From Pseudomonadota bacterium (GTDB taxonomy: Bacteria; Pseudomonadota; Gammaproteobacteria; Pseudomonadales; Moraxellaceae), in assembly GCA_963204705.1 (NCBI GenBank), contig CAUJHL010000007.1, positions 1 to 45,027 on the forward strand: a DNA stretch of 45,027 nucleotides, written 5' to 3'. The notes below the pieces were generated by a model that saw only the letters and a list, made by a program, of their open reading frames with translations, was not told where the DNA came from and ran no database searches. Position 1 is the stretch's first letter. Each line of letters opens with the position of its first letter. A program made the position numbers and the translations under genes. This document shows positions 1 through 8,402 of this stretch, in pieces.

Positions 1-31
1 ATCACCCGATCCACATCACCAGGCCCGTCCC

Positions 32-1435
32 TTAGCCGGGAGGGCGCTTCATATCGTTGTTTTTATCCACATTTCGTGCCACCTGTTGCAGGGCAAGAAT
101 AATACGGTCCCGGTCGTAACTGCGCACCTGATCCATATCCAGCTGAAGGTTAAAACCTTCCATTTCAAATTCCAGCCAGCGCCGCGAATATTCCTGGGTA
201 TTATCAAAATGATCCATTACTTGCCAGGTTTGCAGGGGCTTTGCGATACCCTTGAGCTGTAGCGTGCCCCGCTCCCGACAATTGATACGATCACGAATCA
301 GTAGGTAGGTGTCGTTGGAAATCAGAATCTCATCTGGATCAGCAACCGACTGCAAGCGTGCTGCCAAATTGGCATCGCGGCCAATGATGGTATAGCTCAT
401 GCGGTTGGCGCTGCCAAAATTGCCCACATGGCAATAACCTGTGGTAATCCCCATCCGAACATGCAGGCCTTCAAAACCGAGCGCCTTCCATTTTTGCCGT
501 AGCAGTTTCATTTCACGGCGCATGGCAATCGCCATCTCGACGCAGGCCAATGCATCGTTCCGGGCGCCGTTGCTGGTGGGGTCACCAAAGAAAATCAGCA
601 GGGCATCGCCAATGAACTTGTCGATCGTACCGCCATGTTTCTTGGCCAGCTCCGACATGTGTTCAAAATACGTGTTCAGGATGGCAGCCAGATCATCCGG
701 AAGCAAACTTTCTGAGAGCTCGGTAAAACCCTGAATGTCTGAGAAAAAAATGGTCAACTTTTTGCGCTTATTTTCAATGCGGGCATCACGATCGCCCCGC
801 ACAATCGATTGCCAGACCTGACTGGGGGCATACCGTGCAATTTTATTCGCCATATTCATAAAATGATTGGCCTGTTGTTGTGCCGAATCCAGCGAACCTT
901 CCGCTTCATCAGCCCGATTGCGGGCCGAACTCATTTCCAGTGCCACATACCCAATAAACCCCACCATACAGGCAAAGCTGACAACCATAGGCGTTTGAAT
1001 AAAATGATCGGTAGGAATGTGCAGTAGATTGGCCGTCATAAAAATGCCAGCAATGCACAGGATGATATTGATTACCCAGTAAAATGCGCTGTTAATTCCA
1101 AACAGATTGAGAAATAAAATCCCAAAAAACACCAACGTGGGAATGATCGAAAACTGGCTAAGAGCGACACAGCAACCCAGCACCAAGGCATCAATCAAAT
1201 AGATGGACATGGCATTGCGTTCATCGCCATAGCGCCGCCGGAACCAGATGAGTGTGCGTGCCTGAATAAATGGAATCAAAATCAGGAGAGGCATCAAATA
1301 GATACCAAAAGGATGGATCGATTTGAATTGGAGTGAAATCAGAAAAATACCCAGGACCAGCAAATACAGCGAATAACGGTCATTCCGACTGAACCGTCTC
1401 AGGGTATCTCGCAGTGGATTAATGACACTGGCCAT
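32..1435 (-). CDS. Membrane-anchored class III adenylate/guanylate cyclase
   Basis: Likely makes cAMP (or cGMP) from the nucleoside triphosphate at the inner membrane. The N-terminal 170 residues hold about five to six hydrophobic segments, followed by a short linker that may be helical and a class III cyclase catalytic domain over the last 230 residues. Visible catalytic features are FFSDIQGFTE (first metal Asp), IDKFIGDALLIFFGD (Lys of adenine-type cyclases and second metal Asp) and YTIIGRDANLAARL. The upstream in-frame TTG at 1468 has no Shine-Dalgarno; the ATG at 1435 follows GGAAGCTT and is preferred, giving 467 residues. No HAMP, CHASE or PAS domain is recognisable, so the input signal is unknown. 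Family assignment is firm; adenylate over guanylate specificity is inference from the Lys. Confidence 0.88.
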   Translation of the reverse strand: MASVINPLRDTLRRFSRNDRYSLYLLVLGIFLISLQFKSIHPFGIYLMPLLILIPFIQARTLIWFRRRYGDERNAMSIYLIDALVLGCCVALSQFSIIPTLVFFGILFLNLFGINSAFYWVINIILCIAGIFMTANLLHIPTDHFIQTPMVVSFACMVGFIGYVALEMSSARNRADEAEGSLDSAQQQANHFMNMANKIARYAPSQVWQSIVRGDRDARIENKRKKLTIFFSDIQGFTELSESLLPDDLAAILNTYFEHMSELAKKHGGTIDKFIGDALLIFFGDPTSNGARNDALACVEMAIAMRREMKLLRQKWKALGFEGLHVRMGITTGYCHVGNFGSANRMSYTIIGRDANLAARLQSVADPDEILISNDTYLLIRDRINCRERGTLQLKGIAKPLQTWQVMDHFDNTQEYSRRWLEFEMEGFNLQLDMDQVRSYDRDRIILALQQVARNVDKNNDMKRPPG

Positions 1436-1817
1436 AAGCTTCCATGATAGCTGTGCAGAGAAAACCAAGCGACAGAGGTCGATCTGAGAGGAGGCAAATC
1501 CCTGCTGGATTCATTCCTGAAATCATCCCAACGTCAGCGCACAAGGCTGATCGGAGGAATGTGTGTCTTTAGCCAAAATTTGAGAGTAGGCCACTCTAGG
1601 GGCTAATACAAGTATAGAGTGCTGTTGCACATTAAAACGGTTATAGCGCACACGATTGCGCCAATTATCCGAATTAAACGCGCGCCGATCGAATTAATGG
1701 CTTCAGCTCGCGATTGAAACCTGCTATCGAAACCGGCTGGATAATCGATTCACCTAACCGAAATCACTTCAAATAAGTCCTAAGAAGAAATGCTACCGCC
1801 TTTATTCGTCTGGTCGT
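1436..1817. other. Intergenic stretch upstream of the cyclase and downstream of the HIT gene
   Basis: About 380 bases without a convincing gene; small ORFs here overlap the HIT gene in another frame. It should contain the cyclase promoter on the minus strand. A TATACT -10-like sequence lies on that strand at 1611-1616, but no convincing -35 box stands at the right distance. The heptamer GAATTAA occurs twice near 1672-1698, around a GC-rich core (ACGCGCGCC). No terminator hairpin with a T-tract was seen behind the HIT gene. Confidence 0.4.
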
Positions 1818-2255
1818 TTAGTCATCCATTTTCCAGTCAAATGGCATATCACCTTGTCCGCGTAATGCGATCATCAGGGTCTGACGCATCCGCTGCAAAA
1901 TATCAGTGGTATAAGGAATCGCAGGCTGACCCCAGACGGGATTTGGCCAGCTGGCATCATTCTGGTAGCGCACGATATGATGAAAATGCAACTGAGGTAC
2001 TTTATTGCCCAGTGCGGCGACATTCATTTTGTCTGCGCGAAAAATACGCGACAACTGCCGGGAAACCCAGCTTGATTCGCGTAAAAACTGCTCCTGATCC
2101 GCCGGACTCAGTTCATACAGCTCGCTCACACCCGCTACCCGAGGCACCAATATGACCCAGGGATACTGCATATCATTGATCAAGCGGCACTGGGACAGTG
2201 GGAAGTCACCAATCAAAAAACTGTCCTGAGCGAGAGTGGGATGCAGACTGAACAT
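1818..2255 (-). CDS. HIT family protein (histidine-triad-like hydrolase)
   Basis: 145 residues, the usual size for a small HIT-domain protein, which hydrolyses or transfers nucleotide phosphoesters in the cytoplasm. The active-site region reads VPQLHFHHIVRY near residues 87-98. This is the Q-L-H-x-H form of the triad common in proteobacteria, in which the last classical His position is replaced. The upstream half has the HIT N-terminal pattern (CRLINDMQYPWVILVPR). It lies downstream of alkM on the same strand, separated by a terminator, so it is probably transcribed independently. The true substrate cannot be read from sequence. Confidence 0.85.
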   Translation of the reverse strand: MFSLHPTLAQDSFLIGDFPLSQCRLINDMQYPWVILVPRVAGVSELYELSPADQEQFLRESSWVSRQLSRIFRADKMNVAALGNKVPQLHFHHIVRYQNDASWPNPVWGQPAIPYTTDILQRMRQTLMIALRGQGDMPFDWKMDD

Positions 2256-2318
2256 GGGGCGCTAGACTTCCTGAAATACTCGTGCCGAATGGTAGCATAA
2301 GCCAACCGCAAATGAGCC

Positions 2319-2345
2319 AAAAAAATGCCCCGTCAAAGACAGGGC
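2319..2345 (-). terminator. Rho-independent terminator of the alkane hydroxylase gene
   Basis: On the minus strand GCCCTGTC, loop TTT, GACGGGGC forms an 8-bp stem with one mismatch, followed by ATTTTTTT. It begins about 45 bases after the alkM stop codon. Confidence 0.8.
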
Positions 2346-2389
2346 TGTGGTCGCAGGGCATTTCCAGGACAAATGATGCATTACTGCAT

Positions 2390-3649
2390 TTAGGCTGTTT
2401 CGGCTTCCAATTCAGACGAACTTGCCGTCGAGGGAGTCTCGGTGACACCAAATCGGGCAAAGAGCTCCGCCCGCCGAGATGGCAGCACGTTGGCTTTGGT
2501 CAGATCGCCGCCATAATGCTTGGCAACGCGTTTATCCATAATGCTAAACCACCAGGCTGGAATATACGCGGGTAATAACATGGAGGCATAACCAGCCGGT
2601 AACTGCGGGGCATTGCCAAAGTGCCTGAGCGCCTGAAAGCTGCGGCTCGGATAGGCGTGATGATCGGAATGGCGTTGCAACTGATATAGTACCAGATTGG
2701 TCACGATTTTATTACTGTTCCAGCTGTGCTCGGGCATGGTACGAGCGTATTTGCCCTCGCCCAGTTTTTCCCGCTGCAACCCATAATGCTCGACATAATT
2801 AATCACTTCTAGCAGGCTAAACCCATACACTGCCTGAATCGCCAGATACGGAATGACGCGGCGGCCAAATACCGCAATCATCACACTGTACAGACCGGCA
2901 CTCATGGCCCAGCCTTGCAGCAATTCATTTTCCAGTGACCAGAAACCTTTACCCTTGCGCTTGAGGCGACGGGTTTCGATTTCGATGGCCGATTTAAAAC
3001 TGCCAATTACGGTGCGCGGCAAGAACTGCCAGAAAGTTTCACCCATTTTGGAACTAGCTGGATCTTCAGGCGTAGCGGCGCGCTTGTGATGACCATAGGG
3101 ATGCTCTACGCGAAAATGTCCATAACCCGTTGGAGCCAACGCCACCAGCGACAATACCTGTTCCAGTTTGGTATGTTTATGACTTAGCTCGTGCGCGGTA
3201 TTAATGGCAATCCCGTTCAGCACACCGGCTGACAGCGCAAGCCCAATCTGATCGGACAAAGGGGTGCCCTTACGGCTGGCCAGATACGCGCCGACAAAGA
3301 AAGCCAGATACTGCAGGGGAATAAAGGACTTCACCACGCGGGCATAGTAGGGGTCATTTTCCAGCTGGCGAATGACGTCTTCAGGCGGATTATTGGCATC
3401 CTCGCCAATCAGCCGATCCAGAGTGGGAACAATAACATGCACCAGTAATGGCCCAATCCAGCTTAGGCCGCGCATTTTTTTCGGTGCCAGCCCATAAATC
3501 AGTAGCGCACCACTGCCAATCAGAGGCATGGCTGGACTGAGCAGCCAGAGATAGCGCTTGGCGTCTGACCAGTTCTGGCTGGCAGTTTGGTTATTGGCCT
3601 GTTTCTCGGTCTGGGATTGCATCATATCGAGGGGGGTTGGTGCATTCAT
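2390..3649 (-). CDS. alkM: Alkane 1-monooxygenase (AlkB/AlkM family, non-heme diiron)
   Basis: Integral membrane hydroxylase that oxidises the terminal carbon of n-alkanes to 1-alkanols using O2 and electrons from rubredoxin. All the histidine boxes are present: HELSHKH (residues 153-159), EHPYGHHKRAATPEDP (182-197), NYVEHYG (284-290) and LQRHSDHHAYPSRSFQALR (324-342). Hydrophobic segments lie near 33-53, 64-77, 107-125 and 245-283. The 419-residue length fits the family. At the position equivalent to Trp55 of P. putida GPo1 AlkB, reported to limit substrate chain length, this protein has His71 (LLVHVIVP against LLVWYGALP). The gene is divergent from an AraC-family regulator, as for alkM/alkR of Acinetobacter. 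No rubredoxin or rubredoxin reductase gene is in the window. Confidence 0.95.
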   Translation of the reverse strand: MNAPTPLDMMQSQTEKQANNQTASQNWSDAKRYLWLLSPAMPLIGSGALLIYGLAPKKMRGLSWIGPLLVHVIVPTLDRLIGEDANNPPEDVIRQLENDPYYARVVKSFIPLQYLAFFVGAYLASRKGTPLSDQIGLALSAGVLNGIAINTAHELSHKHTKLEQVLSLVALAPTGYGHFRVEHPYGHHKRAATPEDPASSKMGETFWQFLPRTVIGSFKSAIEIETRRLKRKGKGFWSLENELLQGWAMSAGLYSVMIAVFGRRVIPYLAIQAVYGFSLLEVINYVEHYGLQREKLGEGKYARTMPEHSWNSNKIVTNLVLYQLQRHSDHHAYPSRSFQALRHFGNAPQLPAGYASMLLPAYIPAWWFSIMDKRVAKHYGGDLTKANVLPSRRAELFARFGVTETPSTASSSELEAETA

Positions 3650-3803
3650 GACGGTTCCTGAGAATTCACTATAACCCTATCATTGAACAATGGTACGATC
3701 ATGACTATTCCTATCCGTCCTGAAAACCTGCGTCAAACACCGACAACGCGGAATTTGGCTAGGATCAAGTCCGCCAAATTCACAGCCAACCCAAGGCAAT
3801 TTC

Positions 3804-3839
3804 GATGAAATTAGCGCTAATTTGTTCGCTGTTTTCATC
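3804..3839. promoter_or_regulatory. Nested inverted repeats between alkM and its divergent regulator (candidate operator)
   Basis: A perfect 16-bp palindrome AAATTAGCGCTAATTT lies at 3808-3823. It sits inside a wider inverted repeat, GATGAAA (3804-3810) and TTTCATC (3833-3839), and AGCG/CGCT arms overlap it at 3813-3830. The element is 30 to 65 bases ahead of the regulator start and about 155-180 bases ahead of the alkM start. A role in binding the AraC-family protein or another dimeric regulator is inference. Confidence 0.5.
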
Positions 3840-3870
3840 TCTGTTTTCTAATCGTTAGAGACTTAAACAC

Positions 3871-4845
3871 ATGGATGCCCTGAGCCAGATTCTGGATGAC
3901 TTTCACCTGAGTCGTGCGCAATATGTTTATCTGCGTACGCTGGGTGACTGGCACTTGCACTGCGACCCATCGGGTATCTCTGTGTTTTATATCGTGATTA
4001 TGGGGCGTGCCTGGCTACGCTCCAGCGCTCAGGACAAAAAATCACCCCATCATCCTGACGAAGCCACTTTACTGTCTACGGGCGATATGATCATGTTGCC
4101 CTCCGGCCAACCGCATCAGCTGTACTCCGCTGAGCATCCCGAACGCAGCCTGCAAACCCCTGCTCATGAGCTCATTGATGAATTTCAGGGGCATCGCCGT
4201 GACAGCATTGCCATTCACGAAGGGCGACCGAATGCGCTGATATTAGCCGTGCGCTGCCTCCTGGATGCCGATATGGCCAGACCGCTGATGTCAGCCCTGC
4301 CTCCCCTCTTGCACATTCAGAACACCCTGCAATCCGCTGGCCCTGACTGGCTACAGATAGGGTTGCAGTTTTTATCACTGGAAGCTGAAAAAGAACGACC
4401 CGGACGCGACACGCTAATCAACCGTCTGGTGAGTATGCTGTTTATAGAATGTATCCGCGATCTGGTCGAAAACCAGAGTGATGAATCCACCAGCTGGATT
4501 AAGGCGCTGAAAGATAATCAGCTGGCTCCGGTGTTAAGCGCCCTGCACGCAAGCCCTGAATACCCCTGGACCGTCAATGAGATGGCAGCGCTGGCTTGTC
4601 AGTCACGGTCTGCCTTTGCAGACCGCTTTACCCAGATTATGGGCGTGCCACCGCTGAACTATTTATCCACCCATCGCTTACGACTCGCCGCCTGGTATTT
4701 GCGCCAAAATGAATTATCGGTTTCCAGAGTCAGTGAACGAGTGGGATATGGCTCCGAAACGGCTTTCAGTCAGGCATTCAAGCGCCTGTATAATCTATCA
4801 CCCAGCCAATACCGCAAACAGCAGAATTCCAGCCAGACCGGATAG
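3871..4845 (+). CDS. AraC/XylS-family transcriptional regulator, probable alkane-hydroxylase activator
   Basis: 324 residues. The N-terminal part (about 10-115) has a cupin-like sensing domain (GDWHLHCDPSG, GRAWLR, GDMIMLPSGQPHQL), as in AraC regulators with a cupin_6 domain. The C-terminal 100 residues form the double helix-turn-helix: WTVNEMAALACQSRSAFADR for the first and VSRVSERVGYGSETAFSQAF for the second, then the family ending FKRLYNLSPSQYRK. Divergent orientation and a shared 220-bp intergenic region with alkM suggest control of that gene in response to alkanes, by analogy with AlkR of Acinetobacter baylyi. That pairing is inference; family assignment is firm. No clear terminator follows. 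Confidence 0.88.
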   Translation: MDALSQILDDFHLSRAQYVYLRTLGDWHLHCDPSGISVFYIVIMGRAWLRSSAQDKKSPHHPDEATLLSTGDMIMLPSGQPHQLYSAEHPERSLQTPAHELIDEFQGHRRDSIAIHEGRPNALILAVRCLLDADMARPLMSALPPLLHIQNTLQSAGPDWLQIGLQFLSLEAEKERPGRDTLINRLVSMLFIECIRDLVENQSDESTSWIKALKDNQLAPVLSALHASPEYPWTVNEMAALACQSRSAFADRFTQIMGVPPLNYLSTHRLRLAAWYLRQNELSVSRVSERVGYGSETAFSQAFKRLYNLSPSQYRKQQNSSQTG

Positions 4846-5161
4846 CTTTATCAACCATTGAATAAAAAAGGGTTAGCAGGTAAACACTTAGTAGAAAACG
4901 AGCGAATACATTAAATACTGATCAGGAAATCAGCATTTCAAAACAAGAAGCACAAATCCAAGCCAAAGCCCCAGTAACCTTGGATAAATTTTAAAATACC
5001 TAGTGGCTGATTAAATCCAAAAATTTTTTCGACTGGCTCCAATATTAACCGCAAACGTAAAATTGAAAAACCCTCTGAACTCAACAGCTCAAAGGGTTCA
5101 TAGTACTAGAATAGAGGCGTTAAAATCAGCTGAATAAACTCAGTGTATGACTTTGAGGGTT
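4846..5161. other. Intergenic stretch between convergent regulator and poly-Q genes
   Basis: About 316 A+T-rich bases between two convergent genes. The only structure recognised is the minus-strand terminator at 5064-5098; no ORF here has coding character. Confidence 0.5.
5064..5098 (-). terminator. Rho-independent terminator of the poly-Q protein gene
   Basis: AACCCTCTGAACT (5069-5081) pairs with AGCTCAAAGGGTT (5086-5098) with two mismatches and loop CAAC. On the minus strand the stem runs into TTTTTCAATT. It starts about 64 bases past the stop codon. Confidence 0.72.
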
Positions 5162-5521
5162 TTATTGCTGTTGCTGTTGCTGCTGTTGAGCCGCTTTTGC
5201 AGCACCCGGAGAAAATTCAGCCTGATTGGTAGGTTGTGCTGCTTTCATCTGCGGCGGCAAATGCTGTGCCGGATTCATATTGGCTGCGAGTTGCGACGTA
5301 CTCAGCTGCTGGGCTGCATCGCGTATCGCTTCGTTGCCATGGCTACAGCCTGCTTCGTGATGTTTGGGCGCAGGGTTATCCTGCTGATATTGCTGTTGAA
5401 TTTGATTCACCGCTGACTCCAGCGGTTTTTGCAGGCTTGCGATACTGTTCATCAAACCACTTTGTTGCAGCCGGTTAAGCGCCTGATCTTTTTGCTGCTG
5501 AGTCGCTTTCTGGGTAGACAT
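5162..5521 (-). CDS. Glutamine-rich hypothetical protein ending in a poly-Q tract
   Basis: 119 residues, not recognised as any family. Reality is supported by a good Shine-Dalgarno (GAAGGAGA, 6 bases before the ATG) and a matching terminator downstream. Composition is strongly biased to Gln, Ala, Asn and Ser, with a single Cys in a small polar patch (HHEAGCSHG, about residues 54-62). The protein ends in eight consecutive glutamines coded by alternating CAA and CAG codons, directly before the stop. No signal peptide or membrane segment is visible, so it is probably cytoplasmic. The N-terminal part (ALNRLQQSGLMNSIASLQKP) could form an amphipathic helix. Function unknown; the codon repeat could vary in length between strains. 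Confidence 0.7.
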   Translation of the reverse strand: MSTQKATQQQKDQALNRLQQSGLMNSIASLQKPLESAVNQIQQQYQQDNPAPKHHEAGCSHGNEAIRDAAQQLSTSQLAANMNPAQHLPPQMKAAQPTNQAEFSPGAAKAAQQQQQQQQ

Positions 5522-5836
5522 AAGAATTTCTCCTTCTGTATAAAATCACTTATAAGCATGTATAAACCGAGACGAAATCATGAGTAAATAATGCTGACCA
5601 CTAAATTACCTTAGCACTTTTAATCCATGAATATTTAAATTTATGTAGTAACGCTGTTTCTCAATGTTAAGTCATTAAAACAAAAAACATTTGTATAGCC
5701 ATTTAGCAACATGTCTAAATTAAAAAAGATAGCCCTCACAATGTACCCAAGAATTACACTGGATTTTAACGAATTTTCTTTAGGCCAATCATCACGATAA
5801 TGTATTGATTTCCTTTTATTCATAGAAGAACAGGTC

Positions 5837-5965
5837 ATGAGTCATTCAGCAAATCACCTGATCGCTTCAGTCACCGCCATGCTTCATTCTCCGACCAAGG
5901 GCGCATCCACTGCCCTCAACGGAAGGGTAATCGCTAGCACATTGACAGGGACTCACTTAAACTAG
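5837..5965 (+). CDS. Possible 42-residue small ORF
   Basis: ATG to TAG, starting MSHSANHLIASVTAMLHSP and ending GTHLN. The Shine-Dalgarno is weak (CAGG four bases before the ATG). There is no recognised family and no hydrophobic helix. It is listed only because a strong terminator about 95 bases downstream shows that something is transcribed here on the plus strand. It may be part of an untranslated RNA instead. Confidence 0.2.
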   Translation: MSHSANHLIASVTAMLHSPTKGASTALNGRVIASTLTGTHLN

Positions 5966-5967
5966 GG

Positions 5968-6087
5968 TCTTGTTAGCGGCAGCCCTGCAGTTATGGTATG
6001 GATTGTCGTCAATGAATCCGACGCTTTTCGGACTGGCTGGCTCCCTCCAGTCAGTTTCCAGCCGCAGCTCCTTACTGCGGCTTTTTT
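5968..6087 (+). ncRNA. Candidate small RNA ending in a strong terminator
   Basis: The terminator at 6060-6087 has no coding gene of normal size before it. A TTGACA box at 5942-5947 with TAGGGT fifteen bases on could start a transcript near 5970, giving an RNA of about 115-120 nucleotides. Within it are potential hairpins: GTCG...CGAC around 6007-6024 and GACTGG...CCAGTC around 6034-6055. No known RNA family was recognised. The 15-base spacer is short and the start point is a guess. Confidence 0.3.
6060..6087 (+). terminator. Strong orphan Rho-independent terminator
   Basis: AGCCGCAG, loop CTCCTTA, CTGCGGCT forms a perfect 8-bp stem followed by TTTTT. It lies about 150 bases before aspS and ends an upstream plus-strand transcript of unknown nature. 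Confidence 0.85.
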
Positions 6088-6238
6088 AATTCTAAAACCC
6101 GCTTCATCACGTCAATTCCCGAGCTTTTTCCTTGTCCTGCCTATGCCCTGCAGGCATAATTAAACGCTTTGGCGCAGGGTCGCTCAGACCTGTCACGCCG
6201 TGTTACCCATGATACCTACGAACCGGATTCCTTTTGCC

Positions 6239-8056
6239 ATGATGCGCACCCATTACTGTGGCTCTCTGACCGAAGCTCAACTCGATCAAACCATTACCCT
6301 CTGTGGCTGGGTACACCGTCGTCGCGATCATGGCGGGGTCATCTTTCTGGACATGCGTGACCGCGATGGACTGGTGCAAGTGGTCATCGACCCGGACACC
6401 CCGGAAGCCTTTGCAACCGCCGATCGGGCCCGTTCTGAATATGTGCTGAAAATCACCGGCCGTGTGCGCAAGCGTTATGCGGGTACCGAAAATGCCGCGA
6501 TGGTCAGTGGCCAGATTGAAGTGCTGGCCAAGCAGATCGAAACGCTGGCAACTGCCGAGACTCCTCCTTTCCCGCTGAATGATGACTTTGGCCATGTGTC
6601 CGAAGAAAACCGGCTGAAATACCGTTTTCTTGATATGCGCCGCCCAGAAATGCAGGAGCGTATGCGTTTCCGCTCCCGTGTAACCAGCCTGATCCGTAGC
6701 TATCTGGATGCCAATGGCTTTATGGATGTGGAAACGCCGATTTTGACCCGTGCCACACCTGAAGGTGCCCGTGACTATCTGGTGCCCTCGCGTACCCAGC
6801 CGGGCAGTTTTTTTGCCCTGCCGCAGTCGCCCCAGTTGTTCAAGCAGCTGCTCATGGTTGCGGGCTTTGATCGTTATTATCAGATTGCCAAGTGCTTCCG
6901 TGATGAAGACCTGCGTGCCGATCGCCAGCCTGAGTTCACCCAGATCGACATCGAAACCTCGTTTATGTCCGATGAAGACATCATGTCCATGATGGAAGGC
7001 ATGATTGTTCAACTGTTTGATACCTTGCTGCAGGTGAAATTTGACACCTTCCCGCGCATGACTTACGCCGATGCCATGCGGGATTATGCTTCCGACAAAC
7101 CCGACCTGCGTATCCCGCTGAAACTGATTGACGTCGCCGATGTGATGAAAGACGTCAACTTCAAAGTGTTTGCCGGCCCTGCGAATGACCCCAAAGGCCG
7201 TGTCGTCGCACTGCGCATCCCTGGTGGAGCGAGCATTTCACGTGGACAGATTGACGAATACACTAAATTTGTCGGGATTTATGGCGCCAAGGGTTTGGCC
7301 TATATTAAGGTCAATGACGTCAGTAAAATCAACAACGGCGTTGATCAGGAATCCGGTCTGCAATCTCCAATCATCAAGAACATCAGCGATGACGTGCTGA
7401 AAACCCTGATTGAGCGGACTGGTGCGGGCAATGGCGATGTGATTTTCTTTGGCGCTGATAAAGCCAAAATCGTCAACGATGCCATGGGTGCCCTGCGCAT
7501 CAAGATTGGCCACGACCTGAATATGGTCACCTGTGAATGGGCGCCACTCTGGGTGGTGGATTTCCCGATGTTCGAAGAAGTGAGTGACGGCGTCTGGACG
7601 TCGGTGCATCACCCCTTTACCCTGCCTAAATGCTCAGTAGACACCATGAAACAGGATCCTGGCGCCGCGCTGTCGGTCGCCTATGACATGGTGCTCAACG
7701 GAACTGAAATTGGGGGTGGCAGCCTGCGTATTTATACGCTGGACATGCAAAAGGCCGTGTTTGAAGCGCTCGGTATTTCGGAAGAAGAGGCCAACGACAA
7801 GTTCAGCTTCCTGCTGGATGCCCTGAAATACGGCGCGCCACCGCATGGTGGACTGGCTTTTGGTCTGGACCGTCTGGTGATGCTGATGACTGGCACGGCG
7901 TCCATTCGTGAAGTGATCGCATTCCCGAAAACCAAAACGGCTGAATGCCCACTGACTGAAGCACCTGCACCCGTTGAGGCCAACCAGCTGCGTGACCTTG
8001 GTATTCGCCTGCGCGAAAAGGTAAAACCGGACGCCGCCACCAACGCAGAAGGCTGA
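6239..8056 (+). CDS. aspS: Aspartyl-tRNA synthetase, probably non-discriminating type
   Basis: Class II synthetase charging tRNA-Asp. The order is an N-terminal OB anticodon-binding domain ([19 protein letters not shown]), the catalytic core with motif 2 ([20 protein letters not shown]), the GAD insertion, and motif 3 ([13 protein letters not shown]). The start at MMRTHYCG matches the usual start of Pseudomonas-type AspRS; an in-frame ATG at 6200 would add 13 unmatched residues, and neither start has a good Shine-Dalgarno. Counted from 6239, residues His31 and Gly82 are present, where E. coli has Leu and a non-Gly residue. These positions are linked to the enzyme that also charges tRNA-Asn, which then needs GatCAB amidation; that reading is inference. 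The downstream lipoprotein gene begins 1 base after the stop. Confidence 0.96.
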   Translation: MMRTHYCGSLTEAQLDQTITLCGWVHRRRDHGGVIFLDMRDRDGLVQVVIDPDTPEAFATADRARSEYVLKITGRVRKRYAGTENAAMVSGQIEVLAKQIETLATAETPPFPLNDDFGHVSEENRLKYRFLDMRRPEMQERMRFRSRVTSLIRSYLDANGFMDVETPILTRATPEGARDYLVPSRTQPGSFFALPQSPQLFKQLLMVAGFDRYYQIAKCFRDEDLRADRQPEFTQIDIETSFMSDEDIMSMMEGMIVQLFDTLLQVKFDTFPRMTYADAMRDYASDKPDLRIPLKLIDVADVMKDVNFKVFAGPANDPKGRVVALRIPGGASISRGQIDEYTKFVGIYGAKGLAYIKVNDVSKINNGVDQESGLQSPIIKNISDDVLKTLIERTGAGNGDVIFFGADKAKIVNDAMGALRIKIGHDLNMVTCEWAPLWVVDFPMFEEVSDGVWTSVHHPFTLPKCSVDTMKQDPGAALSVAYDMVLNGTEIGGGSLRIYTLDMQKAVFEALGISEEEANDKFSFLLDALKYGAPPHGGLAFGLDRLVMLMTGTASIREVIAFPKTKTAECPLTEAPAPVEANQLRDLGIRLREKVKPDAATNAEG

Positions 8057-8057
8057 C

Positions 8058-8402
8058 ATGAAAGCCGCGTCTTGCCTAAAAGCCAGTCTGGGTCTGGGAC
8101 TCATTCTCCTGCAGTCAGCCTGTTCGCGGCCACCTTCTGATAGTGACGCCTTAACCGCTTATCAGCAGGAAGTCGGTCAAGTGAATCACGCCACCGAACA
8201 GCTCGGCAGCTCAGCACTGGCGATTACGGTACATTCGGTGCATGTGCTCAACTGTGAGCGTCGGGCGGATACGGATCAATACCGCTGTGAAGCACAAGTC
8301 GAAACCACCCTCCCCCTGATTGGTCGCCAAACCCAGAACACCACACTGACTTTTGGTAAAACCGACCACGGCTGGGTAGTGGTCAGGGGGGCGGGGAATT
8401 GA
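8058..8402 (+). CDS. Small putative lipoprotein, first gene after aspS
   Basis: 114 residues. The N-terminus is a lipoprotein signal: Lys and hydrophobic core, then LLQSAC with Cys22 as the probable acylated residue. The rest is soluble with two further Cys (LNCERR, YRCEAQ, about residues 59-72) that could form a disulfide. No known domain was recognised. The gene starts 1 base after aspS and its stop overlaps the TTG start of the deacetylase gene, so it is translationally coupled to the glycan locus. A role in envelope glycan assembly is guessed from position only. Confidence 0.75.
   Translation: MKAASCLKASLGLGLILLQSACSRPPSDSDALTAYQQEVGQVNHATEQLGSSALAITVHSVHVLNCERRADTDQYRCEAQVETTLPLIGRQTQNTTLTFGKTDHGWVVVRGAGN

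Larger units (their letters stand above)
5522..6238. other. Long A+T-rich intergenic region before aspS
   Basis: About 717 bases. It should hold the promoter of the minus-strand poly-Q gene. The part 5570-5830 is A+T-rich with no convincing gene. From 5837 a possible 42-codon ORF is followed by hairpin-rich sequence and a strong plus-strand terminator at 6060-6087 that no annotated gene accounts for. The aspS leader (6088-6238) shows no obvious promoter. Confidence 0.5.

Noticed and set aside
5160-5190. CAG/CAA repeat as a CRISPR or regulatory repeat
   Set aside because: It is a short in-frame codon repeat at the end of a gene, without spacers.
5641-5838. 65-residue minus-strand ORF in the A+T-rich gap
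   Set aside because: No Shine-Dalgarno, no family resemblance, and composition typical of noncoding A+T-rich DNA.
6203-7012. 269-residue ORF antisense to aspS
   Set aside because: Shadow of the highly conserved aspS frame; codon periodicity belongs to the plus strand.
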